Source: Streptomyces puniciscabiei (GTDB lineage: Bacteria; Actinomycetota; Actinomycetes; Streptomycetales; Streptomycetaceae). From it: 64,000 bases of DNA. Both the position numbers and the translations under genes were made by a program. The notes under the pieces were generated by a model, which saw only the letters and a list, made by a program, of their open reading frames with translations, searched no databases and had not been told where the DNA came from. Of this stretch, positions 55,701 to 63,371 are shown piece after piece (positions within the stretch are counted from its first letter, which is position 1; every line of letters starts with the position of its first letter). The stretch is from the NCBI RefSeq assembly GCF_006715785.1, contig NZ_VFNX01000002.1:930001-994000 (forward strand), written 5' to 3'.

Positions 55701-57519
55701 AGTGGGTGCGGTGGTGGGCCAGCGTCGCGGCCACTGCGGGCAGGGGCAACTCCGGCCGGGCAACGAGGTGTGCGTGAAGGCGAGCGGCCTGGCCCTGGAG
55801 CGCGGGGAGCGTGCGGGCGGAGAGCGGGAAGAGGGTCGGGCCGGGCAGCTCCGCCTCCGCCCCGGCCGGTGCGACGGCGTCCTGCGGTGCCTCCTCCAGG
55901 ACGTCCTGCGGTGCCTCCTCCAGCACGACGTGCGCGTTGGTGCCGCTGATGCCGAACGCGCTGACCCCGGCCCGCCGCACGCGGTCGCCGCCGCGCGGCC
56001 ACGCCCGGGCGCTGCCGTGCACGGCCAGGCCGCTGTGCGCCCAGTCGATGTGCTCCGTGAGGGTCTCGGCGTGCAGGGACGGCGGCATGAGCTCGTGCCC
56101 GAGCGCGAGCACCGTCTTGATCACGCCGCCGATGCCCGCGGCGGCCTGGGTGTGACCGATGTTGGACTTCAGCGAGCCGAGACCGAGAGGCCGGTCGGCG
56201 GGGCGGCCCGGTCCGAAGACGGCGGCCAGTGCGCGGCCCTCGATGGGGTCGCCGAGCCGGGTGCCGGTGCCGTGCGCCTCGACGTGGTCCACGTCGTCCG
56301 GTGCGAGTCCGGCGGCGTCGAGGGCGGCGCGCAGCACCCGTTCCTGCGCCGGGCCGTTGGGGGCGCTCAGCCCCTGGCTGCGGCCGTCCTGGTTGACGGC
56401 CGAGCCCTTGACCACGGCGAGCACCCGGTCGCCGTCGCGGCGGGCATCGGCCAGCCGCTTGAGCAGCACCACACCGCAGCCCTCGGCCCACACCACGCCG
56501 TCCGCGTCGACCGAGAAGGGGCTGCACCGCCCGGACGGCGACAGCCCGCGCAGCCTGCTGAACTCCACATGTGCCCGCGGGGTCACCAGCAGGCTCGCGC
56601 CGCCCGCCAGGGCGAGGTCGCACTCCCCTGCCGCCAGCGCGCGGGCCGCCAGGTGCAGGGCGACGAGTGAGGAGGAGCAGGCGGTGTCGACGGTGACCGC
56701 CGGGCCCTGCAGACCGAGGGTGTAGGCGATGCGCCCGGAGGCCACGCTGGTCGCCGAGCCCGTGCCGACGTGCCCGTCGAGCTGGGCCAGCGAGGCGGAG
56801 GCGAGGTATCCGCTGTCGTACAGGCCGATGTAGACGCCCGTGGAGCTGCCGTGCAGGGTCTCGGGGACGATCCCGGCCCGCTCGATCGCCTCCCAGCTGG
56901 TCTGCAGCAGCAGCCGCTGCTGCGGGTCCATGGCGTCGGCCTCGCGGGGCGAGATCCCGAAGAAGGCGGCGTCGAAACGGTCGATGCCGTCGAGGAAGCC
57001 GCCGCGCAGCGTGTACGCCTTGCCGGTGGCCTCGGGATCGGGATCGTAGAGCCTCCGGGTGTCCCAACGGTCCGCCGGTGCCTCTGAGATGGCGTCCTCG
57101 CCGACGGCGAGCAGCCGCCACAGCCCTTCGGGGTCGTCGGCGCCGCCGGGGAAGTGGCAGGCCATGGAGACGATGGCGATGTCGTCGTCCGCCGCCCGCG
57201 GCGGAGCCTCGGCACAGGCCGGTCCGGCCGCCGGGGCGGGCGGCTCGCCGAGGACCGCGTCGGCCAGCGCGGCGATCGTGGGGTGGTCGAAGACGAGCGA
57301 CGGCTCCAATGGTCGGCCGGACCGTGCAGAGAGTTCGGCGGCCAGCGTCACCAACCGGCGTGATCCCAGCCCGAATTCCGCGATCGGTCGGTTCGGGTCG
57401 ACGGCCAGCGGGTCGAGTCCGGCGGCCTCGGCGACGGCCGACCCCAGCCAGGCCCGTACGTCCTCGGCGGTGGTGAGGGGCGTGATGGTGGACTGCTTCC
57501 GGGGCTCGTTCGCAGGCAT
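43762..57519 (-). CDS. Type I PKS with C-terminal condensation and FkbH domains (4585 residues)
   Basis: ATG at 57519. Domains in order with rough residues: ACP (15-95, Ser in EFGLGSRRL); KS1 (108-531, DTACSSS, HGTGT, KSNIGHT); AT1 (650-945, GHSQG and YASH, methylmalonyl-type); DH1 (1008-1300, HxxxGxxxxS instead of P, second Asp in HPALLDAAL); KR1 (1485-1670, GGLGAVG, LDD, NYAAAN); ACP (1796, GMDS); KS2 (1863-2280); AT2 (2386-2680, GHSLG and FASH, specificity unclear); DH2 (2750-3050, HRVDGEVWLP); KR2 (3260-3450, LDD, SPYAAAN); ACP (3566, GLDS); condensation domain (3640-4040, AHHAVSDL); FkbH-type HAD domain (4060-4585, VDGDETLWGG, LVSNND, FLDDNPAE, RTNQFTLHH). No ER or TE. The N-terminal ACP fits loading by the FAAL just upstream. 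LDD motifs predict B-type ketoreduction. The C-FkbH tail implies joining of a glycerate-derived unit. Confidence 0.94.
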   Translation of the reverse strand: MPANEPRKQSTITPLTTAEDVRAWLGSAVAEAAGLDPLAVDPNRPIAEFGLGSRRLVTLAAELSARSGRPLEPSLVFDHPTIAALADAVLGEPPAPAAGPACAEAPPRAADDDIAIVSMACHFPGGADDPEGLWRLLAVGEDAISEAPADRWDTRRLYDPDPEATGKAYTLRGGFLDGIDRFDAAFFGISPREADAMDPQQRLLLQTSWEAIERAGIVPETLHGSSTGVYIGLYDSGYLASASLAQLDGHVGTGSATSVASGRIAYTLGLQGPAVTVDTACSSSLVALHLAARALAAGECDLALAGGASLLVTPRAHVEFSRLRGLSPSGRCSPFSVDADGVVWAEGCGVVLLKRLADARRDGDRVLAVVKGSAVNQDGRSQGLSAPNGPAQERVLRAALDAAGLAPDDVDHVEAHGTGTRLGDPIEGRALAAVFGPGRPADRPLGLGSLKSNIGHTQAAAGIGGVIKTVLALGHELMPPSLHAETLTEHIDWAHSGLAVHGSARAWPRGGDRVRRAGVSAFGISGTNAHVVLEEAPQDVLEEAPQDAVAPAGAEAELPGPTLFPLSARTLPALQGQAARLHAHLVARPELPLPAVAATLAHHRTHFEHRAVVQAAGRDELLTALRALAEGRPDPGPTAGPRRTLPAGKVAFVFPGQGAQWAGMARDLLERDPVFADELDRCDAALRPFTVWSAAAVLRGEAGAPSLDRVDVVQPVLFAVMVSLAAVWRARGVRPDAVIGHSQGEVAAACVAGALSLNDAAAVVALRSRALTGLSGTGAMAVVALPHAEVVTRLEGLGGRVSVAAVNSGRATVIAGDVEPLEGLLADLDREQVFVRRLDVDYASHSARVEPVRATILDELDGVTTYPTSVVWYSTVTGEPVTEELEADYWYTNLREPVRFAPAVERMAADGYRHFVELGPHPSLLTALHTIGEESGHELVAVGSLRRDEDGPACLDRAAAELHVHGRRLDWPRLVADTVRADLPTYAWDTRRHWIEPESASIGPGLFDRAAHPLLGVQLQSADETRWTFRNEWSPAIADWLSDHTVFGRTVVSGTTLLELCRAALAVARPDDPADVTDLLLLAPLVLPASGTVEVSVEVVTAGPAPEITVHSRPRGQEATGWTLHATASAAGATEVAGRPPVWPQAADPAWGPDTYERLTGLGLGYGPAFQGVREAVVTGAGELLARLTLPSVAHDLADPYPVHPALLDAALHVAAALEGGAASDGRVLLPVAVGRAALSPGGDDLTVSVRRTGAAGTDPTLDVTLWDADGFPVGRLEGVRLRAASPADLAGGSGNGRHLYEVAWTAAPEPPAEKPTGAWTVVGDPSDPDVAAALRGLEAAGIQCRDTGGEVLVRFWPQPAEDAEPAATARETAEAALAELQTLAAQAEPPARTIWVTRGAVAAEDRDTVPGLALSTLWGLARSARAEHPDLGLTLLDLDDTDPVAALLAAVAHRDEPELAGRAGTLLVPRLVPARVADTPPARTPVDGTVLITGGLGAVGRHIARVLAEQGVPRLLLTSRRGADDPRTAEVTAELTALGAAVEVAACDVADAAALADIVGAVAGELRGVVHCAGVLDDGVVAELTPERLARVLSPKVDGAAHLHRLTADAQLDLFLLVSSAAGVVGNAGQANYAAANAFLDQLAHHRRAFGLPAVSISFGAWAGEGLAAEHADLTRMARLGHRALTPEQGRDLVELALRRDAPHLLACALDLPRLRETTVGAGGGAAALWRSLLPTPRTGQDGADGLADRLARLPEAERADRVLALVREEASRALGLRSAESVRADQPLRDLGMDSVTAVELRNRIGARLDTRLPATLLFDHPTPARLAEHLLTTVIATSGPAARRPAPAAPHTRTAAHDEPVALVAMACRLPGGVGDPEELWRLVAEGRDAVGPFPAGRWDVESLYDPDPEAPGKSYAREGGFLDDIESFDAGFFGITPKEAAAMDPQQRLLLETAWEALERAGLVPAGLAGSTTGVYVGMFGSDYLSGSRLDQLDGYVGTGSALSVASGRLAYALGLHGPALTVDTACSSSLVAVHLAAQALRSGECDLALAGGVTLMVTPQTFVEFSRLRGLSPTGRCRSFSDDADGAVWAEGAGMLVLKRLSDARRDGDEVLAVLRGTAVNQDGRSQGLSAPNGPAQEQVIRRALELSGLEPADIDCVEAHGTGTTLGDPIEANALAQVFGASRPRHRPLHLGSLKSNLGHTQAASGIAGLIKVVQSLRHQMLPATLHADTPSRHVEWDGSGLHLLQEAVPWPAAGERVRRAGVSAFGISGTNAHVIVEEAPPSAPEPGLAGEPPAGKRLFVLSGRSEAALRGQAARLARHLTGDTALPDVAHTLARHRSHFPWRAAVTAGDMDELRAALDALGSGRAQPATPREEETGKVALVFSGHGGQWPGMGLELLAGSQAFREELTRIDEAVQRHVGWSVLNALRAPEEFSPLHRTECLQPVLFAVNAALAAAWRQLGVAPDAVVGHSLGEIAAAYSVGALGLDEAVAVVTGRAQAVVPLVGQGGMVAVELPRAQVEELLAPYTDRLFVAAVNSAGSTAVSGAADALAELRRRLEKQGITVRRLSTPFASHTPLMEPLRTELLGRFSGIRGAQASTPLYSTVLAEPVSGDRLDADYWYDNLRQPVRFADTVRRMLDDGYRYFVELSPHPSLLSAIEAVAAEAGIDVAGVGSLRRQQDGPDALLRGVGELYVAGHTPDWQALFPHGRRVDLPTYAFARERHWLTPAPAAATGSSPVLGTHVQSSDEPDRHLFQSDIDLRDSRFAYLNDHRVDGEVWLPAAAFLDMVLEAASAVQDGRQVHLSDIEFAQPLRMDPERPVRVQLVLRPARDGFRSFTVASAAAGERRPRWERHVSGRVAVSGEQPPADVRPDDVRFDDVRFDEVPLATMRERCTQDVDLPAVYTGLTALGIDYGPAFRGLEQGRRGNSTGLGRLAARAAAGHLLHPAVLDAAFHTAALPGDAPEGRAFVPAGAGRLRFTGLRTTPAWAGCELRSVSGDMATLDLRIWDEDGQLVLEMEGFRLAALSPLDGALLETRWHPRPVAQEPPVKGSWLILADDTGVADALGERLGTSVPHVVARRGSTFAVEGPGRYVLDPADPDHLSRLLEEAFAGGQPEQVVQLTALDAPAIGDAGSAEQAARLCCLSTLHLVRALASRPQGRAPRLFVVVRGSQAAGDSTSVTNPQQALAWGFGLTVAQEYPELSTTLIDLPPTDGVDALWTQLRHADDERLVALRDTGRLVPRLAHTRPDDGGHGETSVDGVHLITGGLGGLGHVVAERLVRRGARRLALMSRGTPDAEARNWITGLEARGVTVHLARADVADRGSLTAALDAVRHACGPIATVVHAAGVLDDATVANLTDDRVLRVLAPKVLGTALLTELIPEARNLVLFASAAGLLGSAGQSPYAAANAFLDAWAHHLSRSERRALSLDWGAWAGVGMVAGSGTRAAETSRSGLVAFSPQEGGELFERVLDTARRQLAPIALDRDMLTLVPDAVRTRPILGDLVTVPTGTAASDDLVKKVFTATTDQDRATWLEAYVRARVGEVSGGVVDVSASTALKELGLDSLMLVRLRNAFVRELGVEIPAADVFAASDIRGLARALAEGLPERGAVAQEESGELPDEVPETERRPATRDVVRLLRSARPDMPDAAHGIGLAVRLTVPTTPETLAGILTRLVARHAALRTAIVTGEDGVRQLRVDREPAEQVLRCTVVDGPLDAAERLRALLEPPFDLARTPLWRFELLDGGAHGQILVFGAHHAVSDLQSLLLVAGEIDAELSGTPLDATATNRDVVLLIAAQQGGEGAGAEWRERFHGSERLDLELARPRPATRSYRAGSVTVTIPDGLMERVTAAASRLAVTPAAFCLGTLTVLLARKRQRERFVLAVPVDTRIHADAYDAVGFFGVPVPFPAEARAGEQVAEVLHRTDARLQHLLAKGAMFSDVLAILARQGLHRENAPLVEVYFNYVRSSHRLAQLEVLPAGTGYSDLDLMITMTPDAARIRLDHNLDILDAATTTELGEEFLKLLAETAENPAVPARAGTRAPAGTAPASRRSLALAATFALGNLPLMCAAAVEDGAGDGALSITEAPYHHVLASLQDPSGVFADPSTAVGAVLLRAVDLERFGPVDDALLAELRAAYPAALKALSERTGKPLIVGFLPAARQEDRLRQWEREVAADLDRLPGIAVLGPDDWTRRHPVGERFDERTERLAHLPFTPPFQAAVALRLAEVVRAALRPAPKVIAVDGDETLWGGVAGEIGPEAVDLTGPRALFARRLLQWREAGALLALVSNNDEATVRAVLDRPDSLLKAEHFSVLSAAWEPKPRRLTEAARTLNLGLDSFLFLDDNPAEIAKMRSALPQVLSVTCPSADELEEFLGRLWPLVPAAVTAEDALRSRFYAHEREREAVREAAGFEEFLAQLQLAVDIRALSEADVQRAEQLVRRTNQFTLHHRSADGGDVARWRQRGEVWTAAARDRFGDYGQIALLALCAEGDQLDVLGWLMSCRALGRGVEERLLQWLADRAEELGCAKVRLTAERTERNMPARRLVAALGGGDQDDERLEAVVAPDHLRAFRSWEQQ

Positions 57520-57700
57520 CTGGGCAGGTGTCCTCAGCAACGGTGGTGCGGGCGGATTCCGCACGACCGCGTGCGGCAGCGGCGTACGGCTGACATCGGG
57601 GTGACGGACGGCTGAAGTCGACGGGTGAGGTCGACGGGTGAACGGCCGCGGAGGGCGGAGGTGCGGCCGGCGCGGGCGCGCGGCGCCGGCCGCGGTGGGG

Positions 57701-59428
57701 TCATCCCGTGACGGGCACGTCGACCAGGACGAGGGTGCCGTCGAGGTAGGCCGCCCGGGAGGCGCGGCGCTGGATCTTCCCGCTGGAGGTCTTCGGGATG
57801 GTGCCGGGGTGGACCAGCAGCACGTCCCGCACCGACAGGCCATGGGCCTCGCCGATCGCGCTGCGCACCAGGTCGGTGATCTTCTCGGCCTCGCCGGCCG
57901 CCTCGGGCGCCACCTCGGCCACCACGACGACCTGTTCGCCCTCCGCACCGCCGGCGTCCACGGAGAACGCCGCGGTGCAGCCGGGCCGCAGTGCCGGGTG
58001 GGACAACTCCGCGGACAGCTCCAGGTCCTGCGGGTAGTGGTTGCGCCCGTCGATCACGACGAGGTCCTTCAGGCGGCCGGTGACGAACAGTTCGCCGTCC
58101 CGCAGGAAGCCGAGGTCGCCCGTGCGCAGAAAGCGGCCCTCGCGGCCGGTCAGGGTGGCGCGGAAGGTCTCGCGGGTGGCCAGGGCGTTGCGCCAGTAGC
58201 CCTTGGCCACGCTCGCGCCGGCGACCCATATCTCGCCGACCTCGCCCTGGGGCAGTTCCTCCTGCCGCTCAGGGTCGGCGATCACCACGGTGATCCCGGT
58301 CCCGGGCCGGCCGCAGCCCACGGCGGCCGCGTCCGCCTCGCCGGCGTGCGGGCCGGTCTCGGCGGCCTCCAGCAGGGTGGGCGGGGCGTCCACCGCACCG
58401 CCGGTGACCATCAAGGTGGCCTCGGCCAGGCCGTAGCAGGGGTAGAACGCCTGTTGGCGGAAGCCGGCCGCGCGGAAGGTCTCGGTGAACCGTCGCAGCG
58501 TGGCCGCGCGCACCGGTTCGGCGCCGTTGAAGGCGACCTTCCACGCGCTCAGGTCGAGGCTGTCGACCAGGTCGGCGGTGGCGTGCTTCAGGCACAGCTC
58601 GTAGGCGAAGTTGGGGCCGCCGCTGGTGTGCGGCCGGTAACGGCTGATCGCGGTCAGCCAGCGATCGGGGCTCTGCAGGAAGTGCAGCGGCGAGAAGAGC
58701 GTGGCCGTGGCGCCCAGGTACAGCGTGTTCAGCACCGGGCCCATGAGGCCCATGTCGTGGTAGACGGGGAGCCAGCTGAGGATCAGTTCCCGGTCGTGTT
58801 CCGCGAGGGCGTCCGGGGTGTGCCCCATCCGCTCGGTGATGATCCGCTCGTTGTCCAGCAGGTTGCCGTGGGTGACCACCACACCGCGCGGGGCGGAGGT
58901 GGAGCCGGAGGTGTACTGGAGGAAGGCCACCGAGTCGGCGGTGAGGTCGGGGGCGTGCCAGGAGTCGGCCGCGTCGTCGGGAATGTCCTCCGTGGCGACG
59001 CTGGGGACCGTGTCCAGTTCGGGCAGGTGCTCGGTCCATGTGCGCACGGCGCGGATGACTTCGCGGCCGCCGAGGATCACCTTGGCGTCGGAGTCGGCCA
59101 GCAGACGCTTCATCCGGATGAGAGCGCGGTGGTTCTGCGACCGGCCCTGCGGGGGTACGCCCGGCACGGCGACCACGCCTGCGGCGAGGCAGCCCAGAAA
59201 GGCGGAGACGAACTCCAGGCCGGGCGGATGGAGCAGCAGGGCGCGCGAGCCGGCCAGGCCGCGGTCCTGAAGCCAGGCGGCGACGGCCCGGGAGCGGTGG
59301 GCCAGCTGTCCGTAGGAGATCTCCTGGGTGTCCCCGTCGCAGTCGCCCGTGAGGAGGTACCGGTAGGCGGTACGGTCGGGCTGTTGCTGGGCGTGTACGG
59401 TCAGTAATTCGACCAGGGAACGGGCCAT
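57701..59428 (-). CDS. Fatty acyl-AMP ligase (FAAL), loading enzyme for the PKS
   Basis: 575 residues from ATG at 59428. ANL motifs: A3 loop LQYTSGSTSAPRGVVVTHGN, A5 YGLAEATLMVTGG, A7 LRTGDLGFLRDGELFVTGRL, A8 KDLVVIDGRNHYPQDLE and the A10 Lys in GTIPKTSSGKIQRR. The SWLPVYHDMGLMG block and the NHYPQD motif are typical of FAALs, which keep the adenylate away from CoA and pass it to a carrier protein. The first gene of the operon, with 181 bases before the PKS ATG; that gap has two direct copies of GTCGACGGGTGA. It should load the ACP at the PKS N-terminus. Confidence 0.93.
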   Translation of the reverse strand: MARSLVELLTVHAQQQPDRTAYRYLLTGDCDGDTQEISYGQLAHRSRAVAAWLQDRGLAGSRALLLHPPGLEFVSAFLGCLAAGVVAVPGVPPQGRSQNHRALIRMKRLLADSDAKVILGGREVIRAVRTWTEHLPELDTVPSVATEDIPDDAADSWHAPDLTADSVAFLQYTSGSTSAPRGVVVTHGNLLDNERIITERMGHTPDALAEHDRELILSWLPVYHDMGLMGPVLNTLYLGATATLFSPLHFLQSPDRWLTAISRYRPHTSGGPNFAYELCLKHATADLVDSLDLSAWKVAFNGAEPVRAATLRRFTETFRAAGFRQQAFYPCYGLAEATLMVTGGAVDAPPTLLEAAETGPHAGEADAAAVGCGRPGTGITVVIADPERQEELPQGEVGEIWVAGASVAKGYWRNALATRETFRATLTGREGRFLRTGDLGFLRDGELFVTGRLKDLVVIDGRNHYPQDLELSAELSHPALRPGCTAAFSVDAGGAEGEQVVVVAEVAPEAAGEAEKITDLVRSAIGEAHGLSVRDVLLVHPGTIPKTSSGKIQRRASRAAYLDGTLVLVDVPVTG

Positions 59429-60180
59429 GTGTCGAGTCCCACCTGTCCGGGTCAGCGGGTGAGGGAACTGGAGTTCGATGGCCGCGTGATGCCCACGCGC
59501 AGAAGCCGTTGACCCGGCCCCCTTGCCAGGTCATCCGTCTCGCCACTCGCCCGGCGGCGAGATGGCCACAGGTCTCCCCGTGCCCCCCACTCAGCTTGCT
59601 ACCAATGAGTAACACCATAACAAGTCGCGCCGGTCGACGGGTCGAACGCATGTAAACGCTGCGTGTCCAAAAGGAGTTGGCTGTCCGCCGGTTCCGCCGG
59701 GCCGACTCACCCGTCCACGCCCCGGCGCCCGCCCGACAGTCGGAGCCGCCCACTCGCCGATGGCTGGGCCCCGGGACACTTCTCGCAGTACTGGCCAGGG
59801 GCATACAAGGGCTGTACCACCACCAGACGAAGAACCTGCTGACAGACCGGGTCGCCGGTCTCCCGGCTCGGCTGACGACGGTGGTTCGACACAAGCCGTT
59901 TCCGATGGGCGCGCCAATCACGTGGGCAGACACGATCGGCTGACTGGCACTTGACGTCTTGGCCGAGTCCGAGCGTCCATGGTCGCGGCCGACGGGACCA
60001 ACCGGCACGGGACTGTCCCCCGACCATGCCGCCGAGGATCCAGGTGAGGGCGTCCAGGAGCCGGTCGGTGGAGATGTGGGCAAGGTTGGAGGGGTCGTGG
60101 CTGTACCGGTAGTCGGTCTTGCCCACGCCGCGTTCGCCGGTGTCGCGGGTGGAGCGGACGTGCCCGTGCGCCGAGTTGCA
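59429..60180. other. Intergenic region upstream of the FAAL gene
   Basis: About 750 bases without a convincing gene. The part nearest the FAAL (about 59590-59680) is unusually A/T-rich for the window (ACCAATGAGTAACACCATAA and TGTAAACGCTGCG), so the operon promoter is probably here. The part from 59960 to 60180 is open in the frame of the helicase fragment but its residues look non-native. Confidence 0.5.
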
Positions 60181-61596
60181 GGCCCGCGGTTCCTCGACTA
60201 CATCAGCCAGGTCCTGCCCTCGCTCGGGGAGAACGACGTCGTCCTGGCGACGTGCGAGGAACTGGCCGGCGTCGTACCTGGCGCTGGGGAGCACTTCGAG
60301 GTGGCGCGTCTGAAAGGGAGTGCCGCGCTGGCCGACGCGCTGGCAGCTGTGGTCCGCTCACGGCAGGCCCAGGGCGGTGACTTCGACGTCCGGGTCGGGC
60401 AGGAGTGGATTCGTCTGCAGGACAGGGATGTCGCACAAGCGCGGGAGTCGGCACAGACCAGTGGGCTCGCGCACAACCGGGCGCGTCGGCTGTTCAAGGA
60501 ACTTCTGGTCGACGCCGTCGTCCGTGAGCTTGCCCGCAGTGGTGCCGAGGTACTTGAACGTATTGACGCTGAGGTCGCGCAACTGACCGGCCTCGATCTG
60601 GACCGGGCTGCGGCAGCGGACCTGCGCCGCCTCGGTCTTGACGACGCGCCCGCCACCGGCGCCGACGAGTTCCACGCGGACGCCGTGCGCGCCGACCTCC
60701 TGGACGATGCCCTGCTCGATCAGGCCGTGGAGGACCTGTGGCCGCGGCTCACGCCCGGCGATGTGGTCCACGCCCTGCTGACGGACGGCGACGCGCTGGC
60801 CGCGTGTGCGGGGCAGTTCAGCGCCGACCAGCGGGCCCTGCTGTGGCGAGCGCCCGGCGCGCCCTGGACGGACGCCGATGTGCCGCTTCTCGACGAGGCG
60901 GCGAGCCTGGTCGACGGCCCGCCTGAGCAGGTCTTCGGGCACGTCGTCGTCGACGAGGCTCAAGAGCTCACCGCCATGCAGTGGCGGATGATCATGCGTC
61001 GTTGCCCGGGCAGGTCGATGACACTGGTCGGGGATTTCGCCCAGGCAGGCCCGGGAACGGTGGCCCGCGACTGGCAGGAAGCGCTCGGCCCGCACCTCGG
61101 ACGGCGCTTCGACCTGCGCACCCTGACCGTCAGCTACCGGACCACGCAGGAGATCCTCGCCGCCACAGGTGACTTGCTCGCCCGGATCGCCCCGGGCCGG
61201 CCACCGATCCGATCGATCCGGCGCGGCGAGGTGCCTCGGACCCTTGCCGCGGACCCCGAATCCCTGGTTGGCGCCCTCCTGCGGGAGGTGCGAGAACAGG
61301 GCGCGGCCTATCCGGGCGAGTTGGTCGGTGTGATCTGCGCCGATGGCCGGGTGGAGCAGCTCGCGGCTGCGGGAATCGAGCAGCATGCCCGGCTGGTGCC
61401 GGCCTCACAGGCGCGCGGCCTGGAGTTCGACGCCGCCGTCGTGGTCGACCCGGAGGGGATCACCGCCGCCCGTCCCGGGGGTGAGCGCGACCTGTACGTC
61501 GCCCTCACCCGGGCCACCAAGCGACTGTGCACCATCACCGTCCTGCCTACAGGACCCGGTAGCGGTCACTCAGCGTCCGCGGACCACAGGGGTTGA
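60181..61596 (+). pseudogene. HelR/HelD-type helicase lacking its N-terminal half
   Basis: From GPRFLDYISQVLPSLGEND on, the protein reads like the C-terminal two thirds of the actinobacterial RNA-polymerase-associated helicase HelR/HelD (UvrD-like): Walker B VVVDEAQELTAMQWRMIMRR, LVGDFAQAG, the LTVSYRTTQEI motif, the QARGLEFDAAVVVDPEGI block and the final LYVALTRATKRL. The N-terminal part with the Walker A loop and Q-motif is absent; the frame is open to 59959 but unlike the family there. Without Walker A it should not hydrolyse ATP. HelR is known to displace rifamycin-blocked polymerase. Confidence 0.75.
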
Positions 61597-61917
61597 ACCA
61601 GCACCGTAACTCGTGAACAAAGCCACCTGTGACATTGCGCGACAGTTGGCGGCATTGCACGGTCGTTGGCGAGGTCCGCCGCAGCGAACACGCGGCGCTG
61701 CTCTACCTGGCCAGGCAGACGAAGACGGCCGCGCAGCACGCGCGCGTGGCCGTCGAGCAGGCCGAGGTGAGCAATGTCGTGGCGGCGCACCGTTCAATCG
61801 CCCCGCTGGGGTTCGAGGCGAGATCAGCGGACGGGCGCGAATCCGAAGCGGGCGTTCTTTCTTTTGCCGCGCAGCTTCAGCGCCGCGTAGGGTCACCGCG
61901 TCCCAGGAGGTGAGGCC

Positions 61918-62535
61918 GTGACCACGTACGGCACGATGCTGATTCCCGTACCGCTCGAAGAGGCGGCCCACATCCTGCGCGAGGCCCGCGCAGCCGGCTA
62001 CGCGATTCCAGCCGGGCCTGGATTCTGCCTCGTCCATCCGGACCGGTCCGTCGACGACAACAGTGTCTTCGCGCTCGCCGGCCCGATCAGCGCCGAGTTG
62101 GGCGCCCCGGTGCTGGCCGCCTTCCAGTACGACGGCGACCGACTCGAGTTGGAGGTCTGGCGGGGCGGAGTGCGCGCCCACCGCTATGACTCCTGGCCGG
62201 ACCGGGACGATGAGAGCGCCGACGACGCACCCCTGGGTGCTGACCCCGCTGCGTTCCTGGACTTCGCCGCCGGGCCCGTCGACAACCACCGCTTGGCCTC
62301 CGCGCTCGCGAACACCCCGATCGACGTGCGGGACATGGACGTTGACGGCGAACCGGGCTACGTCTGGGCCCAGGCCCTGCACTGGGACGTGTTGCGCGCG
62401 CTCGGCCACCCGGAACAGGTGATCCGCCGCGCGCAGTGGGACTACTTCCACATGCGTGGCGCGCCGCAGGCGCTCGCGGAGGTGCTGGACAGCACCGAAC
62501 TCGTCGTCCTGGGTACGACCGATCGCCCGTTCTGA
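61918..62535 (+). CDS. Hypothetical protein, 205 residues
   Basis: GTG at 61918 has an excellent AGGAGGTGA ribosome binding site. The protein is acidic, with no signal peptide or membrane helix. Ordered segments include MLIPVPLEEAAHILREARAA, LGAPVLAAFQYDGDRLELEV and VWAQALHWDVLRALGHPEQV. I do not recognise the family. Codon bias is fully coding-like. The 320 bases between it and the helicase fragment hold nothing else I can support. Confidence 0.65.
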   Translation: MTTYGTMLIPVPLEEAAHILREARAAGYAIPAGPGFCLVHPDRSVDDNSVFALAGPISAELGAPVLAAFQYDGDRLELEVWRGGVRAHRYDSWPDRDDESADDAPLGADPAAFLDFAAGPVDNHRLASALANTPIDVRDMDVDGEPGYVWAQALHWDVLRALGHPEQVIRRAQWDYFHMRGAPQALAEVLDSTELVVLGTTDRPF

Positions 62536-63371
62536 AGCCCCACCACCCACGTACGGCAAGAGCTCTCGCCAGGCGGCACCCACGGTGTCAGCCGGCCAGG
62601 CCCGGAGGCGGGAGGGACTGTACAAGCTGGTGAGAGGCCGGCCGGGGGGCTCCGCCACAGGCGCCCTGCGCCACCTGCTGCGAGCACATCCCACTTGGTG
62701 GCCGCATCTGCCGTCAGTACTGCCCGACCACCTTCTGCAAGCCGACGGTCCGAGCCGCGTGTCGGCACCCGGCGGAGGTCAGGTAGGCGCTTGAGCGTCC
62801 ACCAGCTCCCGCTGTGTGCTTCGGGCGTTCGATGAAGACCCTCGCAGCACGCCGGCCACATCATGGTTCATCAGGTTCTCGCCCCGAGCGCAGGCAGTGT
62901 CCAGGACAGCGTTGATCGCGGTGACACCGGTGCCGTGGCGCTGCCGGTCAGGCAGGACCGCGCACGGGGCAAGCGCCAGCGCTCCTGCCCGTCCACCCGA
63001 CAGCGGATCAGCAGCACATGGCCGACCACCGCGCAGGTCGGCCTCGGGTCCAGGTTGGCATGGAATGACCGTGATCAGGACCTCCACCATCGAGTAGCCC
63101 ACCTCGCAGGACAGCACCTCCTGCGTGACGGAGACAAGCACTGAAAATCCACAGCCCTGCACTTGCTACTGAGCTCCCTGCGGCCGGCAGTCGTCAGATC
63201 CTGCCCTTGGACTGCCGTCAGGTTGGAACGTTCCTGCCACCCGGTGAAGTGCCGGGCAGAGAAGCTCCTCGATCAACTCGGGCACCTTGAGATCAGCGGC
63301 GGCGGCGCCAAGGCCCAGATCTCCTTGAAGCAGCGTCACCCAACTCTGGACAGTCGGATGCCATTCGCGGG
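62536..63371. other. About 830 bases without a recognisable gene
   Basis: A minus-strand frame at 62779-63162 includes HGTGVTAINAVLDTACARGE and NHDVAGVLRGSSSNARSTQR, which has some coding character but no family I can name. Nothing else is supported. Confidence 0.4.

Noticed and set aside
49330..56670. A 2446-residue open frame on the plus strand opposite the PKS
   Set aside because: It is the antisense shadow of a high-G+C synthase gene; its residues are low complexity and the minus strand shows clear KS, AT, DH, KR and ACP domains.
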